A stretch of DNA of 64,000 nucleotides, taken from an uncultured Eubacteriales bacterium. Its GTDB lineage: Bacteria; Bacillota; Clostridia; Saccharofermentanales; Saccharofermentanaceae. Each line of letters opens with the position of its first letter. Position 1 is the stretch's first letter. The DNA is taken from the NCBI GenBank assembly GCA_900314745.1, contig OMWK01000004.1, positions 1-64,000 on the forward strand, written 5' to 3'. The position numbers were made by a program, and so were the translations under genes. Below the pieces are notes generated by a model. That model searched no databases. It saw only the letters and a program-made list of their open reading frames with translations, and had not been told where the DNA came from. Below, piece after piece: positions 62,785 to 64,000 of this stretch.

Positions 62785-62835
62785 TTGACATTCTTTGACT
62801 TTAAGACGATAATGGCAATATCAAAGAAAGTCAAA
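62785..62835 (+). promoter_or_regulatory. ctsR promoter with two CtsR operator-like sites
   Basis: TTGACA at 62785-62790, 17 bases, GATAAT at 62808-62813. The region 62785-62802 read on the minus strand gives AGTCAAA, three bases, TGTCAAG, and 62819-62835 gives TATCAAA, GAA, AGTCAAA. Both match the known CtsR tandem heptad (GGTCAAA, 3 bases, GGTCAAA). One overlaps the -35 and the other the transcript start, which fits autorepression. Confidence 0.75.
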
Positions 62836-62851
62836 GTCAAAGGAGGATATT

Positions 62852-63310
62852 ATGGCAAGGCTTGTAGATGTTATTGAAGCCATGATCAAACAGATGATCG
62901 AAGAGAATAACGGCAGTGCCACGATCAGCAGAAGTACGCTCGCGGAACAGGCAAACTGCGTACCGTCTCAGATAACATATGTCCTCTCGACCAGATTCTC
63001 GACCGGCAGCGGCTATATCGTCGAATCGAGGAGAGGTGGCGGCGGGCAGATCACCATCACCCAGATCAAGCCGGTAGGGACGGACGATTACATAAGATCG
63101 ATAATCCAGTCCACGGGTGACAGCATGACGCAGCAGGAGGCCAAGATATTCTTAGTGAATGCAGTCGAGGCCGGGGCGATCAAACAAAGAGAGGCTACTT
63201 CGATAATGGCTGCGGTATCGGACAGGTCGATTGCCAAGGTAGATACGGACATAAGAGCGCAGGTGAGGGCTGACATATTCAGAAATGCACTTGCGGGACT
63301 ACTGATATAA
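62852..63310 (+). CDS. ctsR: CtsR transcriptional repressor of class III heat-shock genes
   Basis: A 152-residue CtsR. The N-terminal winged helix (LAEQANCVPSQITYVLSTRF) is followed by the conserved glycine-rich wing (ESRRGGGGQITI), and a C-terminal helical domain is full length. It represses clp genes and its own operon under normal conditions, and is relieved by heat or McsB. AAAGGAGG precedes the ATG. First gene of ctsR-mcsA-mcsB; two operators lie in its promoter. Confidence 0.95.
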   Translation: MARLVDVIEAMIKQMIEENNGSATISRSTLAEQANCVPSQITYVLSTRFSTGSGYIVESRRGGGGQITITQIKPVGTDDYIRSIIQSTGDSMTQQEAKIFLVNAVEAGAIKQREATSIMAAVSDRSIAKVDTDIRAQVRADIFRNALAGLLI

Positions 63311-63326
63311 CAGGGAGGAGAGAGTT

Positions 63327-63920
63327 ATGAAATGTTCAAGATGCGGAGCGCAGATAGGCAATTCGTTCGTTAAGGTGAACGGTATGCTTCTGTGCGACAA
63401 CTGTGCCAGAAGCCTTAAGATAGACGAGGTGTTCAGAAGGCAGACTGATATATTCAATCAGGCATTCCCGTCTCTCGACGTGTTCTCGTTAGGAAGCGAA
63501 CTCGACTTCTCCAACACGAAGATCAGATGCCCGAGATGCGGAACATCATTAAGGGATATTGAGCAGGGCGGACAGCTCGGATGCATAGAGTGCTATAACA
63601 CATTTAACGAGAGCATTCTTAAGAATATCCTGAAGCTTCAGGGCTCAAGTGAGTATATGGGCAGAAAGCCCGGGGACAGGGTTGATGTCGAACTGGAATC
63701 AGAGCCTGTTAAGACTGAGGTTAAGGCTGAGACCAAGACTAAGGCAGAGCCTGAGGCTAAGCCCGACAAGGATATCCTCGAGAGGCTTAAGAATGCGGAT
63801 CTCGGAACTGTATCCGATGAGATGCTCGAGCAGGGCATGAAGAGAGCTGCAGAGGTTGAGGATTATGCGCTTGCGGTAAGACTTCGTGATGAGCTCAAGT
63901 CAAGAGGGGAGGGCAACTGA
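63327..63920 (+). CDS. mcsA: McsA, activator of the McsB arginine kinase
   Basis: A 197-residue protein with two zinc ribbons (CSRCG and CDNC, then CPRCG and CIEC) and a C-terminal UvrB/UvrC-type helix pair (DYALAVRLRDELKS). McsA binds and activates McsB, and together they mark proteins with phosphoarginine for ClpCP. A Glu/Lys-rich low-complexity linker (~125-150) lies between the zinc part and the UVR motif. It starts 16 bases after ctsR and ends one base before mcsB. Confidence 0.92.
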   Translation: MKCSRCGAQIGNSFVKVNGMLLCDNCARSLKIDEVFRRQTDIFNQAFPSLDVFSLGSELDFSNTKIRCPRCGTSLRDIEQGGQLGCIECYNTFNESILKNILKLQGSSEYMGRKPGDRVDVELESEPVKTEVKAETKTKAEPEAKPDKDILERLKNADLGTVSDEMLEQGMKRAAEVEDYALAVRLRDELKSRGEGN

Positions 63921-63921
63921 T

Positions 63922-64000
63922 ATGTGGTATGAGAATGAAGGAAATAACAAGGAGACTGTCCTCTCTACCAAGGTGGTAATAAGCCGTAACATTAAGGGCT
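63922..64000 (+). CDS. mcsB: McsB protein-arginine kinase, N-terminal fragment
   Basis: The first 26 codons of the third gene of the operon, running off the window. The opening (MWYENEGNNKE, then VVISRNIKG) resembles the N-terminus of McsB and other guanidino kinases, where SSRIRLARN-like residues follow. Position after mcsA is decisive. McsB phosphorylates arginines in substrate proteins and in CtsR. Confidence 0.85.
   Translation, partial: MWYENEGNNKETVLSTKVVISRNIKG

Overview
The window reads as part of the chromosome of an anaerobic, low-to-moderate GC Gram-positive bacterium of the class Clostridia. Evidence: the ctsR-mcsA-mcsB stress operon at the right end, a superoxide reductase (desulfoferrodoxin), pssA-psd phospholipid genes, many lipoproteins with Gram-positive style lipoboxes, AGGAGG-type ribosome binding sites and Clostridia-style type IV pilus genes. 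I cannot fix the genus. No rRNA, tRNA or CRISPR array was seen.

Layout. 1-3.6 kb: a fluid segment with the end of one gene, an EFR1-type flavodoxin/ferredoxin gene wrecked by an internal deletion, an iron alcohol dehydrogenase, a LysR regulator that also seems internally deleted, and a serine hydrolase. 3.7-9.5 kb: an XRE membrane regulator, a membrane protein with a PEBP-like outer domain, and a tRNA-dihydrouridine synthase gene split by a complete IS21-type element with a 4-bp target duplication. 9.5-16.3 kb: hydrolase, a large solute-binding-like lipoprotein, a flippase-like protein and pssA-psd. 16.3-32 kb: two MATE exporters, a metalloprotease lipoprotein, superoxide reductase, a HerA-like ATPase, a PAS-nucleotide cyclase, a second large lipoprotein, two small double-glycine-leader peptides, a double cyclic-nucleotide-binding protein and a GGDEF diguanylate cyclase. 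32-37.4 kb: flotillin, a TetR regulator overlapping a PEP-synthase/rifampin-phosphotransferase-like enzyme, and a DUF308 membrane protein. 37.5-60.6 kb: a type IV pilus locus. 60.6-64 kb: a metallo-beta-lactamase-fold protein, a DUF1846 protein and ctsR-mcsA-mcsB.

Two things stand out. First, five promoters at 16.4, 16.6, 23.1, 26.1 and 27.4 kb share one architecture: a 16-bp palindrome close to TGTCGCTTAAGCGACA, exactly 19 bases, ATTGGA (the -35 region), exactly 18 bases, then GATAAT-like -10; most also have a CGACA half-site exactly 14 bases further upstream. The palindrome has the length and form of a CRP/FNR-family site and sits near -63, close to the class I activator position. The promoters drive a probable small RNA, a 79-residue protein, a large lipoprotein and both double-glycine peptides; one palindrome lies between the nucleotide cyclase and the lipoprotein. 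This suggests a cyclic-nucleotide-linked regulon of secreted peptides, lipoproteins and an sRNA; the regulator is not in the window.

Second, the pilus locus opens with a single 3747-codon gene that has a normal prepilin N-terminus followed by roughly 53 GLUG-like repeats, Ig-like domains and six InlB-type B repeats: a giant pilin-anchored adhesin. Behind it lie PilC, a fused PilM-PilN, PilO, PilB with a c-di-GMP-binding-type N-domain, a peptidase-only PilD, the major pilin, an LTA-synthase-like phosphoglycerol transferase and three minor pilins. No retraction ATPase (PilT) is present here. The giant gene and the following operon have nearly matching promoters.
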